Positions 1 to 10,992 are shown, counted from the first letter of the stretch. The stretch is 64,000 nt of DNA from Fuscovulum sp. (GCA_035192965.1 CP136571.1:3862501-3926500), one strand, 5' to 3'. Made by a program: numbers and translations. The notes: generated by a model not told the origin, from the sequence alone.

Positions 1-1
1 G

Positions 2-3000
2 CTCGCCAACGGGCAATGGACCTATACGCTGAATAACAATCTTCCGGCGGTGCAGGCGCTGAACAACGAAAGCGACCCACTCACCGACACGATCACCGTC
101 ACCACCACAGGTGGCACCGAACAGCGGATCAACATCACCATCACCGGCACCAACGACGACGCGGTCATCTCCGGCTCCACGACGGGCACGGTGCAGGAGG
201 CGGGCGGGTTGAACAACGCCGACGCCGGCATCCCGACAGTCACCGGCACGCTCACCGCTGCGGACGTGGACAACACGCCAAACTCCTGGATCGCGCAGAC
301 CGTAAACGATGATTACGGCACCTTCACCCTGACCGAGGCAGGGGTCTGGACCTACACGATCGACAATTCTCGTCCTGCGACCCAAGCGCTTGCCGGTGGC
401 GCATCTGTCCTGCGCATCTTCCCCGTGGTGACAATTGACAATACCCTGACGACCGTGACCGTCACGATCGCTGGCAGCAACGACGCGCCGACCGTCACCG
501 CTGGCGGCATCACAACCGGCGCGCTGACCGAGCCTGCGGGCACCGGGCAATTCAACCTCCGCGATGCAGATCTGTCCGGCAGCTTTACAGTCACTGATCT
601 TGATACCGGCACAGTCTGGGCTGAAACCAACGCAGGGCCGACTTTCGCCTGGAGTGGGGGCGACCTCACGACCAGCGTCCTTGCAAACAGCGCCCGCACC
701 GCGATCACAAATGCCTTCACCGCGGATATCAACCCCTCGGGCCAGGTGACGTGGCGCTTTGACGCGAACACCACCAGCAACATCAACCTGAACTTCCTCG
801 CAGCGGGCGAAACCCTGACGGTGACCTTCAACATCACCGTCACCGACGGGGCGGGCGGTTCGGTGGTGCAGCCGGTGGTCATCACCTTCACCGGCACCAA
901 TGACACGCCGACCGGCACCGAGGCATGGGGCGTCTATATCACGGAAGGGCAGGCAATCACCCGTGGAGACGGTTCCGTCATAGGCACGGACAACGACCTG
1001 ACGGGAACGCTGATCGACGGCCAGCATCGGGTTGTCGCCGTCGACAACGCGGTCTCTGGGACTGTTGGTGAATCGAACGCCACCTACGCCATCGCCTTCA
1101 CGGATCTGGACCTGAACAACACCGGTCACACAGTCGCGCAAAGCGTGACCACAACAGCCTCTTCCGGCGTCACGATTCCTTCGGGGATCAATTTCCTCAG
1201 CTTCATGACATCGTCGCTGGCCTTTACCTCTGCGGGCAACGGCGGTCAGATCAACTGGACCTTCCAGGCACCTGACAGCGCCTTCGACTTCCTTGCCGTA
1301 GGGCAGACACTCACGATCACCTATCAGTTCAACGTCACGGACCAGAACAACGCAACCACCACGGGCGCAGGGCGGACCATCACCGTCACCGTCACCGGCA
1401 CGAACGACGCCCCGACCATCACCATGGAGTCAGAGGGCGCGGTAACCGAAGATGGCACTTCCGCCGGTACGGCCAGCATCACGGGCACCCTTGCCGGTGC
1501 AGACGGCGCGAACTGGGTAGATATTGACACCACCGATGACCCACTTCTCGCCGTGAACCGAGGCAGCCATGGCACAGACGCCCAAAGCTTGCTGACCTTC
1601 GATCAGACGGCCCCCGGTGCGGAAACCGTGGATTACGCCGTAATCAACGGCACCTATGGCACGCTCTACCTGAGGGCAAACGGCACATATACCTATGTGC
1701 TGGATAACACCCGCGCGGCCACGCAGGCGCTGGACGAAGGCAGCAACGGGACCGAGGTTTTCAACTACACCATTACCGATCGCGCAGAGGCGACGGCCAT
1801 CAGCAGACTGACCATCACGGTGAACGGGGCGAATGACGGCCCGGTGCTCGGGGCAGTCACAGCGCCGGCTGATGTTGTCGAGGATGCCGCCGCCGCCGCA
1901 CAGGACATCTCGCTCTCCGGCAGCTTCGACGTGTCGGATGTCGATGCAAACGACACGCTCTCCATCGTCGTGGGCACCCCAGTGGTGGCGCTGACGGGCA
2001 GCAGCAATCCCCTGCCTGCCGGTCTTGCCGAGGCACTGTCCGCGGCGTTTTCGGCCAGTGGGACGGTGAACTCCAACTCCGGCGCCGGGGGCCTGACCAT
2101 CGGCTGGACCTTCACCGCCAATGACCTGAACCTCGATTTCCTGAACAACGGCGACAGGCTGACCGTCACCTTCCCGATCCGCGTGTCGGACGGGACGGCG
2201 CAATCTGCTCCGCAGAATCTGACCATCACCTTCCTGGGCACGAATGATGCCCCGATTCTGGCCAACGACACCGGCGCGGTGACCGAAGCGGGCAGTGCCA
2301 CGGCTGGCACGTCAAGCGTCAACGGCAATGTGCTGACGAATGACAGCGATCCGGATCAGGACGCGGTGCTGAGCGTGACCGCGGTAGAGCTCCCTGGTGG
2401 CGCAAGCTCTGCAGAGGTCGGGACTGACACGCAGATCATCGGTACATACGGCGTGCTTACGATCAGCAGCAACGGCGCGTGGAGCTATGCGCTGCGCAAC
2501 GATTTTGCCGCCACGCAGGCGCTGGACGACGGGGCGAATGGGACGGATACCTTCACCCTCATCACGAGCGATGAAAACGGGGCGACACGAGGCCAGACCC
2601 TCTCGATCAACGTCACAGGCACGAATGACCTGCCTGCAGTGACAAGCGTCTCCAACATCGAAGCCGTGGCCGAAGCCGTGGATGCCGCCGCGCAGGCGAT
2701 CAGCGTCAACGGGACGATCACTGTCTCAGACGTCGACCAGAATGATACCCTGACCGCCAGCCACGGCACGCCTGTGGTTCTTATGAACGGAGAACCCATC
2801 TCCCTGCCTCCGGACGTCGCGGCTGGCTTGATCGGCGCGGGCGTCTTGACCTTCACCGGCACGCCAAACTCGGATGCCGGCACGCCGCAATCCATCTCGT
2901 GGATCTATTCCGGCACGGCCGACCTCAATTTCCTGCGGGCAGGGCAGACTCTGACGATCAGTTTCCCCGTCAGCGTCAACGATGGCACGGGCGCGTCACA

Positions 3001-6000
3001 GACGCAGCCCCTGACCATCACCATCACCGGGTCCAATGACGGACCCATCGCCGTGGCGGATGCCTCATCGCAAGAGGCAGGCACGATCCTGAAAGAAGCA
3101 GGGGACGAACCCGCATTGGCCGGTCAACCTACGGCCAACGGCAACGTCCTGACCAATGATATCGAACTTGACCAAGGCGACACCCAGCAGGTCACCCTTG
3201 CTGGAGCGGGGACGGCTGTGCCGACCGACGCCGTCACGAACACCGGTATCACCGTGATCGGCACCTACGGGACCTTGTTGATCAACCCCGATGGCAGCTG
3301 GTCTTACACGCTGAACAACGCCGACGCCGATACCCAGGCTCTGGCAGCAGGCCAGCGTGTCACCGATGTCTTCACCTATGTGATGCAAGACGGATCCGGT
3401 GCCACCAGCAGCGCCACTCTGACCCTGCATATCGAAGGCAGCAATGACGGACCCGTCCTGACGCCCGGCATCGTTACCGGCAGCATGACCGAAGGCCCCG
3501 ATGGTGCGCCCGATGGCGACAACGTTCCGACCACGTTAAGCGGGACAATCGCCTTTGCCGATCCGGATGCGGCAGATCGGCCCGGCTCGGACGGCAGCGC
3601 CTCGACAGGGGCGACACTGACCGCCGCATTGGCCGTGACAGGATCCAGCCTCAACGCCGAACAACTGACGGCGGCCAATGCCCTGATCAGCGCATTCAGC
3701 CTTTCGCTGTCGGATGGGGCCACCAACACCGGAACGATCAACTGGTCTTTCGCACCCACCCCTGCCGCGCTGGATTTCCTGCGGGCGGCGCAGACGGCGA
3801 CCCTGACCTTCACCGTCACATTGAATGACGGCAACGGTGGCACGGCGAGCCAGAACGTGACCATCAACCTGACTGGCGCGAATGACGGTGTCGCGTTGCT
3901 CGAAGGTGGCGCCCGCACCGGCACTGTGACCGAACGGACCGAGGTGGAGGAACAAACCTCGCCCTCGCCCGAAAGTCTGGAGGCGACCGGTTCCTTCCGC
4001 TTTACCGATCCCGACCTTGCCGCGAACCCTGTTCAGATATTGAACCATCTCGGGGTGCTCAACGGCGCCAGCCAATTCGGCGGTACGCTCACGCAGATCA
4101 ACAGGATCGTGGATGCGGCGACCGGCACCAAAGAGGTGACTTGGACCTATCGCATCGATCCGGCCAATCTCAACCTTCAGCAACTCGGGGCTGGCGAAAC
4201 GCTGACAGAAACCTTCACCATCCGCGTGCTGGATCAGGCGGCGGGCGGCATCCTGCTGCAACCCATCACCATCACCCTGACGGGCACCAATGACCGCCCG
4301 GTCATCACGGCCACCGATGTGACGGGCAGCACGACCGAAGGCGATTTGCTTGCTTCGATGACCGACAGCGGCAGCATCAGCTTTGACGATCTCGATACGA
4401 CCGATCTCGTCAGCGTCACCCATGCCTTCCAAAACGTTGGCTGGAGCGGGGGCACCCTTCCCGCCGGCCAGCAAGCCGAACTGGAAGCTGCGCTTGCGAA
4501 CGCCTTCACGCTGTCGGGCGCTGGGACGGCCGCAGCCGCGAACAGCGGAGCAGTGACCTGGAACTTCTCTCTCCTCTCAACGATGGTTGAATTCCTCGGC
4601 GCTGGCCAGACGCTGACCGTGACCTACCGCATCACCGCGACAGACGATTCCGGCGACACGGCCACGAACAGCGCCACGCAGAACGTCACCATCACGATCA
4701 CCGGCACGAACGACCTGCCTGTCATCACCGGTCAGGACACCGGCGATCGTAGCGTGACCGAGGGAACCGATTCAGTTGCTAGCGGCACGCTGCAAATCAT
4801 GGATCTCGACGCGGGCGAAGCCCTGTTCCGGGTGCTGACCAATCAAGCCGCGACCTATGGCACCTATTCGATCAATGCCGCAGGGGAATGGTCCTATTCC
4901 CTCAACAACCAGAACGAAACGGTTCAGGCCCTTTCGGCGGGCGAAACGATCACCGACACGCTGACCTTCACCGCCGCCGATGGCACGACAACGACGGTCG
5001 CCATCACCATCACCGGTACGAATGACGCGCCTGTCATCACCGGACAGACGGCAGGCGACCGCAGCGTGACCGAGGAGTCGGACCTTTCCGCCTCCGGCAC
5101 CCTCGGGGTGACGGATGTGGATGACGGTGAGGCCACCTTCCAGCCGCAGACCGGCACCGCTGCCAGCTTCGGCACCTATTCGATCAATGCCGCAGGGGAA
5201 TGGTCCTATACCCTCAACAACCAGAACGAAACGGTTCAGGCCCTGTCGGCGGGCGAAACGATCACCGACACGCTGACCTTCACCACCGCCGATGGCACGA
5301 CAACGACGGTCGCCATAACCATCACCGGTACGAATGACGCGCCTGTTATCACCGGACAGACGGCAGGTGACCGCAGCCTGACTGAGGAGTCGGACCTTTC
5401 CGCCTCCGGCACCCTCGGGGTGACGGATGTGGATGACGGCGAGGCCACCTTCCAGCCGCAGACCGGCACCGCTGCCAGCTTCGGCACCTATTCGACCAAT
5501 GCCGCAGGGGAATGGTCCTATACCCTCAACAACCAGAACGAAACGGTTCAGGCCTTGTCGGCAGGCGAAACGGTCACCGACACGCTGACCTTCACCACCG
5601 CCGATGGCACGACAACGACGGTCGCCATCACCATCACCGGTACGAATGACGCGCCCGTGGTGACAACGGCCGACGGTGCCAACCTTGGCATCGTGGAAGA
5701 CCAGGGTGAACAGTCGGATGGTGCCGTTGCGGGGGCCCTTACAGCCAGTGGCCAACTCACCGCCTCCGATGCCGACGAGGGTGAGACTGCAGGCCTGACA
5801 TGGTCCACCACGTCCACCTCTGCCTACGGTACCTTCACACTCAATCCGAACGGCAGCTGGACCTTCACTCTGAACCCGGCTGTCGCAGAGTCTCTGTCGG
5901 AAAACGATACGATCACCGAGCAGTTCACCGCCATTGTTTCCGATGGACAAGGAGGCACAGCTCAACAGGTGGTAACCGTCCGCATCAACGGCACCAATGA

Positions 6001-9000
6001 CGCGCCGGTCATTTCCACCACCTCCACCGTCACCGGCAGCGTGACGGAAACCGGAACCGGAACAACGCCCCCTGCAACGCCAGTCACCGCCACCGGCACC
6101 CTTGTGGCGACCGATCCAGATACCGGCGACACGCTGGCTTGGTCTATCGTTGGCGCAGCGGCAGGCACTTTCGGCAATCTGACCCTTTCCGGAGCGGTTT
6201 GGACCTACACCTTGGACGATAGCCTTGCCACGACGCAGGCACTCACCACAGGGCAGACACGAACCGAAACCTTCACCCTGCGCGTGACCGACAGCCAAGG
6301 TGTCAGCCGGGATCAGACCATCACTGTCACCGTGACGGGCCGCAATGAGGTTTTCACCGGATTTGACGACATCGACGACAACCTGACCGGCACAGGAACG
6401 GCTGACAGCCTGATCGGTCTGAGCGGCGATGACACGCTGTCCGGGGCATCTGGTAATGATGTGATCTTTGGCGGTCTTGGCGATGACAGCATGGTCGGTG
6501 GATCCGGAGATGACATGATCCATGCCGATGGTGGGTCGGATATCGCCGAAGGCGGATCGGGCAACGACACCCTCGTTCTGGCAGGCAACTGGGCCGACTA
6601 CGACATCAGCTTTGCCGGCGGAGCCTACACTTTCACTGCCGCAAACGGCGACTCCGTCCGCGCGACGGGGATCGAATCCATACGCTTCGGCGATGGTCCG
6701 GCGGTAGCCATTGCTGCTGTCCTGAATGACACGCCCACCGCAGGGACAGACAGCGCGACAATCGCCGAAGACGGGACGCTCACGATTCCGCTTTCGGCAC
6801 TGCTCGGCAATGATGAGGATGCCGATACCCCCCTCGGGGATATCCTCACGATCACCGCCGTATCGGCGGGATCGGGCGGCTCGGTCCGGATCGATGGCAA
6901 CAATGTTATCTTTACGCCGACGCCAAACTTCAGCGGACCGGCCTCTTTCTCCTACACAGTGACGGATGCAAATGGCGCCACGGCAACCGGCACGGTCAAT
7001 GTCACCGTCACCCCTGTGAATGACGCGCCGGTCGTGGCGTCACCGCTGGCCGATCAGGCGGGCACCGAGGACACGGCCGTCACCTTCACGGTGCCGCCCG
7101 GAACCTTCACCGATGTGGACAACGCGACGCTGACCCTCAGCCTCGGCGCTGGCACGCCGGAATGGCTGTCGATCAACGCGGAGGGTGTCATCAGCGGCAC
7201 GCCGCCGGCCAACTTCAACGGCACGGTCAGCGTGACCGTGGTGGCGACGGATGCGGGCGGCCTGACGGCCACGTCCACCGTCAACATCGCCATCGCGGCG
7301 GTGAATGACGCGCCGGTCGTGGCGTCACCGCTGGCCGATCAGGCGGGCACCGAGGACACGGCCTTTACCTTCACGGTGCCGCCCGGAACCTTCACCGATG
7401 TGGACAACACGACGCTGACCCTCAGCCTCGGCGCTGGTACACCGGAATGGCTGTCGATCAGCGCGGAAGGCGTCATCAGCGGCACGCCGCCCGCCAACTT
7501 CAACGGCACGGTCAGCGTGACCGTGGTGGCAACGGATGCCGGCGGCCTGACGGCCACGTCCACCTTCAACATCGCCATCGCGGCGGTGAATGACGCGCCG
7601 GTCGTGGCGTCACCGCTGGCCGATCAGGCGGGCAGCGAGGACACGGCCGTCACCTTCACGGTGCCGCCCGGAACCTTCACCGATGTGGACAACGCGACGC
7701 TGACCCTCAGCCTCGGCGCTGGCACGCCGGAATGGCTGTCGATCAGCGCGGAAGGCGTCATCAGCGGCACGCCGCCGGCCAACTTCAACGGCACGGTCAG
7801 CGTGACCGTGGTGGCAACGGATGCCGGCGGCCTGACGGCCACGTCCACCTTCAACATCGCCATCGCGGCGGTGAATGACGCGCCGGTCGTGGCGTCACCG
7901 CTGGCCGATCAGGCGGGCAGCGAGGACACGGCCTTTACCTTCACGGTGCCGCCCGGAACCTTCACCGATGTGGACAACGCGACGCTGACCCTCAGCCTCG
8001 GCGCTGGCACGCCGGAATGGCTGTCGATCAGCGCGGAAGGCGTCATCAGCGGCACGCCGCCGGCCAACTTCAACGGCACGGTCAGCGTGACCGTGGTGGC
8101 AACGGATGCCGGCGGCCTGACGGCCACGTCCACCTTCAACATCGCCATCGCGGCGGTGAATGACGCGCCGGTCGTGGCGTCACCGCTGGCCGATCAGGCG
8201 GGCAGCGAGGACACGGCCTTTACCTTCACGGTGCCGCCCGGAACCTTCACCGATGTGGACAACACGACGCTGACCCTCAGCCTCGGCGCTGGTACACCGG
8301 AATGGCTGTCGATCAGCGCGGAGGGTGTCATCAGCGGCACGCCGCCCGCCAACTTCAACGGCACGGTCAGCGTGACCGTGGTGGCAACGGATGCGGGCGG
8401 CCTGACGGCCACGTCCACCTTCAACATCGCCATCGCGGCGGTGAACGACGCGCCGGTCGTGGCGTCACCGCTGGCCGATCAGGCGGGCACCGAGGACACG
8501 GCCGTCACCTTCACGGTGCCGCCCGGAACCTTCACCGATGTGGACAACGCGACGCTGACCCTCAGCCTCGGCGCTGGCGCACCGGAATGGCTGTCGATCA
8601 GCGCGGAGGGTGTCATCAGCGGCACGCCGCCGGCCAACTTCAACGGCACGGTCAGCGTGACCGTGGTGGCGACGGATGCCGGCGGCCTGACGGCCACGTC
8701 CACCTTCAACATCGCCATCGCGGCGGTGAACGACGCGCCGGTCGTGGCGTCACCGCTGGCCGATCAGGCGGGCACCGAGGACACGGCCGTCACCTTCACG
8801 GTGCCGCCCGGAACCTTCACCGATGTGGACAACGCGACGCTGACCCTCAGCCTCGGCGCTGGCGCACCGGAATGGCTGTCGATCAGCGCGGAGGGTGTCA
8901 TCAGCGGCACGCCGCCGGCCAACTTCAACGGCACGGTCAGCGTGACCGTGGTGGCGACGGATGCCGGCGGCCTGACGGCCACGTCCACCTTCAACATCGC

Positions 9001-10942
9001 CATCGCGGCGGTGAACGACGCGCCGGTCTTTACCGGGATTCTGCCCGACCAATTCCTCGACGAAGATACGCCCTACAGCTACACCGTACCGGAGGGCACC
9101 TTCGCCGACGTTGACGATGACACCGTGACCTACAGCCTTGCCGTCGGATCGCCCCAGTGGCTGTCGATCAACAGCTCCACAGGTCAGATTACCGGCGTGC
9201 CGCCGACCGACTTTACCGGCACCGTTACGGTGACGGTGGTGGCGACCGATGCGGGCGGGCTGACAGCTTCGGAGAGTTTCGATCTGGCCGTCACGCCCTT
9301 CAACGATGCGCCTGCCGTATCGGTCACAGTTACCCCGGGCTTGCGTGAGAATCCGGCCCTTGGGGCGGTTGCAGCGGTGCTTGAGGTGGCAGATGTCGAC
9401 TCGGATCCGGCCAACAGCAGCTTCTTCCTGGAAGATGATGCCGGCGGTCGCTTCGCGCTTGATGGTTCCAACATCGTGGTGGCCAACCCGCTGTTGCTGG
9501 ATTTCGAACAAGCCTCCAGTTACACCGTAAGGGTCAGAGTAACAGATGAGGGCGGTGCCCAGACCACGCGGGTCATCACCATCAATCTGGCTGACGAGGT
9601 GTCGGAAACCGTAGTCGGCAGCGCCGCGGACAACTTGATCGTTTCCGATGCAGGAAACGACTCCCTCAGCGGCTTGGGCGGCAATGACCGCCTGGTCGCA
9701 GGTGCAGGCAATGACACGCTCGATGGCGGTACCGGGAACGACACGCTTGAAGGGGGAACCGGAGACGATCTCTATATCGTCGACGGCGCCGGGGACGTGA
9801 TCGTGGAAGGCGCCGGAAACGGAACCGACACGTTGCGTACAAGCGTCCGGTACAGTCTCGGTGCGAACGCCCACATCGAACATCTCGCCACCACGGATGA
9901 TGCCGGTACCGCGGCCATCAACCTGATCGGCAACGGCTTCAGCCAGACCATCACCGGCAATGCCGGGGTGAATAACCTGCTTGGCGGCGGCGGGAATGAC
10001 ATCCTGTTCGGCGGCGCTGGCAATGACAGCCTTACCGGTGGGACAGGGATCGACACGCTGCATGGCGGCGCGGGCAACGATGTCTACTTCATCGATGACG
10101 CCGACGATGCCATCGTCGAAACCGCCGGCAACGGAACGGCTGACCGCGTGATCGCTTCGGTCAGCTTCGCCCTGGCCGAGGATGACAACATCGAAACCAT
10201 GGCCACAGTTGCACAAGCGGCAACAACGCCCATCAATCTGACCGGCAACGGCCTCGCCCAATCCATCACAGGCAACGCCGGGGCCAACCTCCTCAACGGC
10301 TTGGGCGGCAATGACCGCCTGATCGCAGGTGCAGGCAATGACACGCTTGATGGCGGTACCGGGAACGACACGCTTGAAGGGGGAACCGGAGACGATCTCT
10401 ATATCGTCGACGGCGCCGGTGACGTGATCGTGGAAGGCGCCGGAAACGGAACCGACACGGTGCGTACAAGCGTCCGGTACAGTCTGGCCACAGATGCTCA
10501 CATCGAACATCTCGCCACCACGGATGATTCAGGCACCGCGGCCATCAACCTGATCGGCAACAGCCTCGCCCAATCCATCACAGGCAACGCCGGGGCCAAC
10601 ATCCTGAACGGCTTGGGTGGCGATGACCGGCTGAACGGACGCGGTGGCAATGACACGCTCGATGGCGGTACCGGGAATGACACGCTCGAAGGGGGAACAG
10701 GAAGCGATACATTCGTGTTCACGAACAACTTCGGCAGAGATGTGATTACCGATTTCAACACAGCCGCAGTCGGCGAGGTCATAGACCTGTCCGCGCTCAC
10801 GAACATCGAGGACTGGACTGATCTGACAACAAACCACCTGCGGACAGAAGGAGGCAACGCCGTCATTTTCGATGGCACAAACACGATCACCCTGAATGGT
10901 GTCACGATCGCATCGCTCAGCGCAGGTGACTTTCTTTTCTAA
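2..10942 (+). CDS. Giant VCBS/cadherin-like/RTX repeat protein, 5'-partial (probable type I secreted adhesin)
   Basis: The frame is open from the first bases of the window and its first codons already encode a VCBS repeat end (GQWTYTLNN), so the true start lies upstream. About 3,646 codons are visible. From about 2 to 6340 there are VCBS-type domains of roughly 100 residues, each closing with a TGTND-type boundary. A block of RTX nonapeptides (GGxGxD type) follows at about 6390-6570, then a cadherin-like domain, seven near-identical 95-residue domains with NDAPVV boundaries, one diverged copy, and further RTX blocks at about 9650-10100, 10290-10400 and 10600-10700. The C-terminus (from about 10710) resembles the RTX/peptidase M10 C-terminal domain and ends SLSAGDFLF, typical of type I secretion substrates. 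Family knowledge: such proteins are calcium-folded surface or released adhesins acting in biofilm formation. No ABC exporter, membrane-fusion protein or TolC gene is in the window. The ligand cannot be told from the sequence. Confidence 0.93.
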   Translation, partial: LANGQWTYTLNNNLPAVQALNNESDPLTDTITVTTTGGTEQRINITITGTNDDAVISGSTTGTVQEAGGLNNADAGIPTVTGTLTAADVDNTPNSWIAQTVNDDYGTFTLTEAGVWTYTIDNSRPATQALAGGASVLRIFPVVTIDNTLTTVTVTIAGSNDAPTVTAGGITTGALTEPAGTGQFNLRDADLSGSFTVTDLDTGTVWAETNAGPTFAWSGGDLTTSVLANSARTAITNAFTADINPSGQVTWRFDANTTSNINLNFLAAGETLTVTFNITVTDGAGGSVVQPVVITFTGTNDTPTGTEAWGVYITEGQAITRGDGSVIGTDNDLTGTLIDGQHRVVAVDNAVSGTVGESNATYAIAFTDLDLNNTGHTVAQSVTTTASSGVTIPSGINFLSFMTSSLAFTSAGNGGQINWTFQAPDSAFDFLAVGQTLTITYQFNVTDQNNATTTGAGRTITVTVTGTNDAPTITMESEGAVTEDGTSAGTASITGTLAGADGANWVDIDTTDDPLLAVNRGSHGTDAQSLLTFDQTAPGAETVDYAVINGTYGTLYLRANGTYTYVLDNTRAATQALDEGSNGTEVFNYTITDRAEATAISRLTITVNGANDGPVLGAVTAPADVVEDAAAAAQDISLSGSFDVSDVDANDTLSIVVGTPVVALTGSSNPLPAGLAEALSAAFSASGTVNSNSGAGGLTIGWTFTANDLNLDFLNNGDRLTVTFPIRVSDGTAQSAPQNLTITFLGTNDAPILANDTGAVTEAGSATAGTSSVNGNVLTNDSDPDQDAVLSVTAVELPGGASSAEVGTDTQIIGTYGVLTISSNGAWSYALRNDFAATQALDDGANGTDTFTLITSDENGATRGQTLSINVTGTNDLPAVTSVSNIEAVAEAVDAAAQAISVNGTITVSDVDQNDTLTASHGTPVVLMNGEPISLPPDVAAGLIGAGVLTFTGTPNSDAGTPQSISWIYSGTADLNFLRAGQTLTISFPVSVNDGTGASQTQPLTITITGSNDGPIAVADASSQEAGTILKEAGDEPALAGQPTANGNVLTNDIELDQGDTQQVTLAGAGTAVPTDAVTNTGITVIGTYGTLLINPDGSWSYTLNNADADTQALAAGQRVTDVFTYVMQDGSGATSSATLTLHIEGSNDGPVLTPGIVTGSMTEGPDGAPDGDNVPTTLSGTIAFADPDAADRPGSDGSASTGATLTAALAVTGSSLNAEQLTAANALISAFSLSLSDGATNTGTINWSFAPTPAALDFLRAAQTATLTFTVTLNDGNGGTASQNVTINLTGANDGVALLEGGARTGTVTERTEVEEQTSPSPESLEATGSFRFTDPDLAANPVQILNHLGVLNGASQFGGTLTQINRIVDAATGTKEVTWTYRIDPANLNLQQLGAGETLTETFTIRVLDQAAGGILLQPITITLTGTNDRPVITATDVTGSTTEGDLLASMTDSGSISFDDLDTTDLVSVTHAFQNVGWSGGTLPAGQQAELEAALANAFTLSGAGTAAAANSGAVTWNFSLLSTMVEFLGAGQTLTVTYRITATDDSGDTATNSATQNVTITITGTNDLPVITGQDTGDRSVTEGTDSVASGTLQIMDLDAGEALFRVLTNQAATYGTYSINAAGEWSYSLNNQNETVQALSAGETITDTLTFTAADGTTTTVAITITGTNDAPVITGQTAGDRSVTEESDLSASGTLGVTDVDDGEATFQPQTGTAASFGTYSINAAGEWSYTLNNQNETVQALSAGETITDTLTFTTADGTTTTVAITITGTNDAPVITGQTAGDRSLTEESDLSASGTLGVTDVDDGEATFQPQTGTAASFGTYSTNAAGEWSYTLNNQNETVQALSAGETVTDTLTFTTADGTTTTVAITITGTNDAPVVTTADGANLGIVEDQGEQSDGAVAGALTASGQLTASDADEGETAGLTWSTTSTSAYGTFTLNPNGSWTFTLNPAVAESLSENDTITEQFTAIVSDGQGGTAQQVVTVRINGTNDAPVISTTSTVTGSVTETGTGTTPPATPVTATGTLVATDPDTGDTLAWSIVGAAAGTFGNLTLSGAVWTYTLDDSLATTQALTTGQTRTETFTLRVTDSQGVSRDQTITVTVTGRNEVFTGFDDIDDNLTGTGTADSLIGLSGDDTLSGASGNDVIFGGLGDDSMVGGSGDDMIHADGGSDIAEGGSGNDTLVLAGNWADYDISFAGGAYTFTAANGDSVRATGIESIRFGDGPAVAIAAVLNDTPTAGTDSATIAEDGTLTIPLSALLGNDEDADTPLGDILTITAVSAGSGGSVRIDGNNVIFTPTPNFSGPASFSYTVTDANGATATGTVNVTVTPVNDAPVVASPLADQAGTEDTAVTFTVPPGTFTDVDNATLTLSLGAGTPEWLSINAEGVISGTPPANFNGTVSVTVVATDAGGLTATSTVNIAIAAVNDAPVVASPLADQAGTEDTAFTFTVPPGTFTDVDNTTLTLSLGAGTPEWLSISAEGVISGTPPANFNGTVSVTVVATDAGGLTATSTFNIAIAAVNDAPVVASPLADQAGSEDTAVTFTVPPGTFTDVDNATLTLSLGAGTPEWLSISAEGVISGTPPANFNGTVSVTVVATDAGGLTATSTFNIAIAAVNDAPVVASPLADQAGSEDTAFTFTVPPGTFTDVDNATLTLSLGAGTPEWLSISAEGVISGTPPANFNGTVSVTVVATDAGGLTATSTFNIAIAAVNDAPVVASPLADQAGSEDTAFTFTVPPGTFTDVDNTTLTLSLGAGTPEWLSISAEGVISGTPPANFNGTVSVTVVATDAGGLTATSTFNIAIAAVNDAPVVASPLADQAGTEDTAVTFTVPPGTFTDVDNATLTLSLGAGAPEWLSISAEGVISGTPPANFNGTVSVTVVATDAGGLTATSTFNIAIAAVNDAPVVASPLADQAGTEDTAVTFTVPPGTFTDVDNATLTLSLGAGAPEWLSISAEGVISGTPPANFNGTVSVTVVATDAGGLTATSTFNIAIAAVNDAPVFTGILPDQFLDEDTPYSYTVPEGTFADVDDDTVTYSLAVGSPQWLSINSSTGQITGVPPTDFTGTVTVTVVATDAGGLTASESFDLAVTPFNDAPAVSVTVTPGLRENPALGAVAAVLEVADVDSDPANSSFFLEDDAGGRFALDGSNIVVANPLLLDFEQASSYTVRVRVTDEGGAQTTRVITINLADEVSETVVGSAADNLIVSDAGNDSLSGLGGNDRLVAGAGNDTLDGGTGNDTLEGGTGDDLYIVDGAGDVIVEGAGNGTDTLRTSVRYSLGANAHIEHLATTDDAGTAAINLIGNGFSQTITGNAGVNNLLGGGGNDILFGGAGNDSLTGGTGIDTLHGGAGNDVYFIDDADDAIVETAGNGTADRVIASVSFALAEDDNIETMATVAQAATTPINLTGNGLAQSITGNAGANLLNGLGGNDRLIAGAGNDTLDGGTGNDTLEGGTGDDLYIVDGAGDVIVEGAGNGTDTVRTSVRYSLATDAHIEHLATTDDSGTAAINLIGNSLAQSITGNAGANILNGLGGDDRLNGRGGNDTLDGGTGNDTLEGGTGSDTFVFTNNFGRDVITDFNTAAVGEVIDLSALTNIEDWTDLTTNHLRTEGGNAVIFDGTNTITLNGVTIASLSAGDFLF
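4709..5644 (+). repeat. Three tandem 312-bp VCBS units inside the giant protein
   Basis: Units begin at 4709, 5021 and 5333, each at an Asn codon of an ND(A/L)PV boundary, and each is exactly 312 bp (104 codons). Units 2 and 3 are almost identical at DNA level, including ESDLSASGTLGVTDVDD and NNQNETVQALSAGET; unit 1 differs mainly in its first half. This points to recent duplication or gene conversion of one domain. Confidence 0.9.
7019..9301 (+). repeat. Array of seven near-identical 285-bp cadherin-like units plus one diverged unit
   Basis: Units start at 7019, 7304, 7589, 7874, 8159, 8444 and 8729, with an exact period of 285 bp (95 codons). An eighth, clearly diverged unit of 288 bp runs from 9014 to 9301. 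Units 1-7 vary at only a few codons: G(T/S)EDTA(V/F), DN(A/T)TL, GAG(T/A)PEW, SI(N/S)AEG. Units 6 and 7 are nearly the same in protein and DNA. The domain resembles the dystroglycan-type cadherin-like fold. Length variation between strains by recombination is likely. Confidence 0.95.
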
Positions 10943-10962
10943 AACAAGAACACCATCATGAA

Positions 10963-10992
10963 CGGCGCAGTCAGACATTTGCGACTGCGCCG
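10963..10992 (+). terminator. Stem-loop after the giant repeat gene
   Basis: A 10-bp perfect stem (CGGCGCAGTC / GACTGCGCCG) with a 10-base loop begins 21 bases after the stop codon. It is not followed by a T run, so it may be a weak terminator or an mRNA-stabilising hairpin. Confidence 0.5.

Noticed and set aside
7019..9301. The 285-bp array as a CRISPR or satellite
   Set aside because: It is fully coding and in frame, has no spacers, and each unit is a protein domain.
4772..10510. Long minus-strand frames opposite the giant repeat protein, including seven repeated 79-codon frames
   Set aside because: They mirror the repeats of the real gene exactly (285-bp spacing) and have no start signals or known domains.
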